From positions 1 through 64,000 of the forward strand of contig JAJXXW010000080.1 in assembly GCA_021780905.1 (NCBI GenBank): 64,000 nucleotides of DNA, written 5' to 3'. The position numbers and the translations under genes are program-made. Positions 63,315-64,000 of this stretch are shown here, one piece after another (the first letter of the stretch is position 1; every line of letters starts with the position of its first letter). The notes beneath the pieces were generated by a model that did not search any database, was not told the origin of the DNA, and saw nothing but the letters and a program-made list of their open reading frames with translations. The DNA is from a bacterium. GTDB taxonomy: Bacteria > Verrucomicrobiota > Verrucomicrobiia > Limisphaerales > UBA11358.

Positions 63315-64000
63315 ATGACCTCCACGCTCAAATCCCTCCGCGCCCTGGCCGACCCGACGCGCCTGCGCATTGTTGCCTTGCTCGAAGGCGATGAACTGTC
63401 CGTCAACGAACTTCAAGAGGTCACGCGGCTCGGCCAGTCGCGCATCTCGACGCATCTCGGCCTGCTCGCCGACTGCGCGCTGGTGACATCGCGGCGCGAT
63501 GGCAAGCGCACTTTTTACAAACTCAATCCGCAGGCGGATTCCGTCGCCAGCGAATTCATCCAGCTCGCCATCCGTGGCGCGAAGGAACTCGCCGAGCACA
63601 ACAGTGACCAGATCAATCTCAAGCGCGTCCTTGCCCGACGCAAAGAACAGGCGCAGGTTTTCTTCAACCAGGTCGCCGGGCGATTTGACCGCGTGTATGG
63701 GCCGGGCCGGTCGTGGCAGGCGTTCGGGCATTTGCTGCTGCGGATTTTGCCGCCGCTGGTCGTCGCCGATTTGGGCGCCGGCGAAGGGCTGTTGAGCGAA
63801 CTGCTCGCGCGCCGCTGCAAGAAAGTCATCGCCGTGGACAACTCGGAAAAAATCGTCGCGTTCGGCGCGGCCAAGGCGAAGAAGAACCACCTCAAGAACC
63901 TCGAGTTCCGCCAGGGCGATTTGCAAAACCCGCCGATTGACGCCGGCAGCGTTGACCTCGTGATTTTAAGTCAGGCACTGCATCATGCCGAAAATCCTGC
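63315..64000 (+). CDS. ArsR-type HTH fused to a SAM-dependent methyltransferase (3' end beyond window)
   Basis: 228 codons are visible, with no stop. Residues 1-85 are an ArsR winged helix (SLRALADPTRLRIVALLEGD, ELQEVTRLGQSRISTHLGLL, KRTFYKLN); from about 120 a class I methyltransferase follows (LPPLVVADLGAGEGLLSELLA, VIAVDNSEKIV, VDLVILSQALHHAENP). The metal-binding CVC of arsenic sensors is absent. This fusion beside metK/ahcY resembles in role, though not proven by sequence, the ArsR-family SAH sensors (SahR) that control the methionine cycle; the fused domain would bind SAM or SAH directly. Confidence 0.9.
   Translation, partial: MTSTLKSLRALADPTRLRIVALLEGDELSVNELQEVTRLGQSRISTHLGLLADCALVTSRRDGKRTFYKLNPQADSVASEFIQLAIRGAKELAEHNSDQINLKRVLARRKEQAQVFFNQVAGRFDRVYGPGRSWQAFGHLLLRILPPLVVADLGAGEGLLSELLARRCKKVIAVDNSEKIVAFGAAKAKKNHLKNLEFRQGDLQNPPIDAGSVDLVILSQALHHAENP

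Overview
The window reads as a GC-rich bacterial chromosome, most likely Verrucomicrobiota of the former subdivision 3 (Pedosphaera/Limisphaerales type). The signs are pseudopilins with the signature [18 protein letters not shown], a decayed TIGR03803 beta-repeat gene, an NPCBM-GH27 alpha-galactosidase, an eboD/eboF-like pair, and few Shine-Dalgarno sites. This assignment is inference from protein types. I see no rRNA, tRNA or CRISPR array.

Layout. 1-10.3 kb (mostly minus strand): end of an AIM24-type gene, an ABC-export-like membrane protein, Nudix + MFS, the two-subunit 2-oxoacid:ferredoxin oxidoreductase korA-korB, then an operon of metallophosphoesterase, glycosyltransferase and GH1 glycosidase. 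10.3-11.4 kb is debris around an IS1380 remnant. 11.4-13.6 kb is a cobalamin-riboswitch-controlled operon encoding a secreted protein and a pseudopilin. 13.7-26.5 kb (plus strand): mdh, a TlpA-domain surface protein, a FlK-like thioesterase, AsmA-like protein, proA, an unrecognised protein coupled to marC, an M20 amidohydrolase, a beta-helix protein and a flippase. 26.6-29.5 kb (minus): GT2, DUF2752 and GYF-like small membrane proteins, lpxA. 29.6-34.5 kb: a U32 peptidase and an AT-richer type II restriction-modification cassette (methyltransferase, frameshifted nuclease, XRE regulator). 34.6-39.7 kb: eboF-like, eboD-like and a membrane pyrophosphatase. 40-49.8 kb: information-processing genes (AT-rich mnmG, recA, RGG-type protein + DEAD helicase, dnaN) and a cysteine desulfurase. 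49.9-57.3 kb: trpF, pseudopilins, gmhA, argJ, and a graveyard holding a TIGR03803 pseudogene, a chimeric IS1380 remnant and a broken rdgB. 57.4-64 kb: GH27 galactosidase, then the SAM-cycle cluster ahcY-fkbM-metK facing a divergent ArsR-methyltransferase fusion.

Three themes run across the window. (1) Tracts with an exact 7-base period, and hairpins built from similar units, lie between genes and also inside conserved genes, where they add peptide loops (proA, the 20.7 kb gene, U32, eboF-like) or a stop codon (rdgB). (2) Translational coupling by ATGA overlap occurs at seven gene pairs. (3) Regulation of one-carbon/B12 metabolism is visible twice: a cobalamin riboswitch over a secretion-type operon, and overlapping face-to-face promoters between metK and an ArsR-methyltransferase gene.
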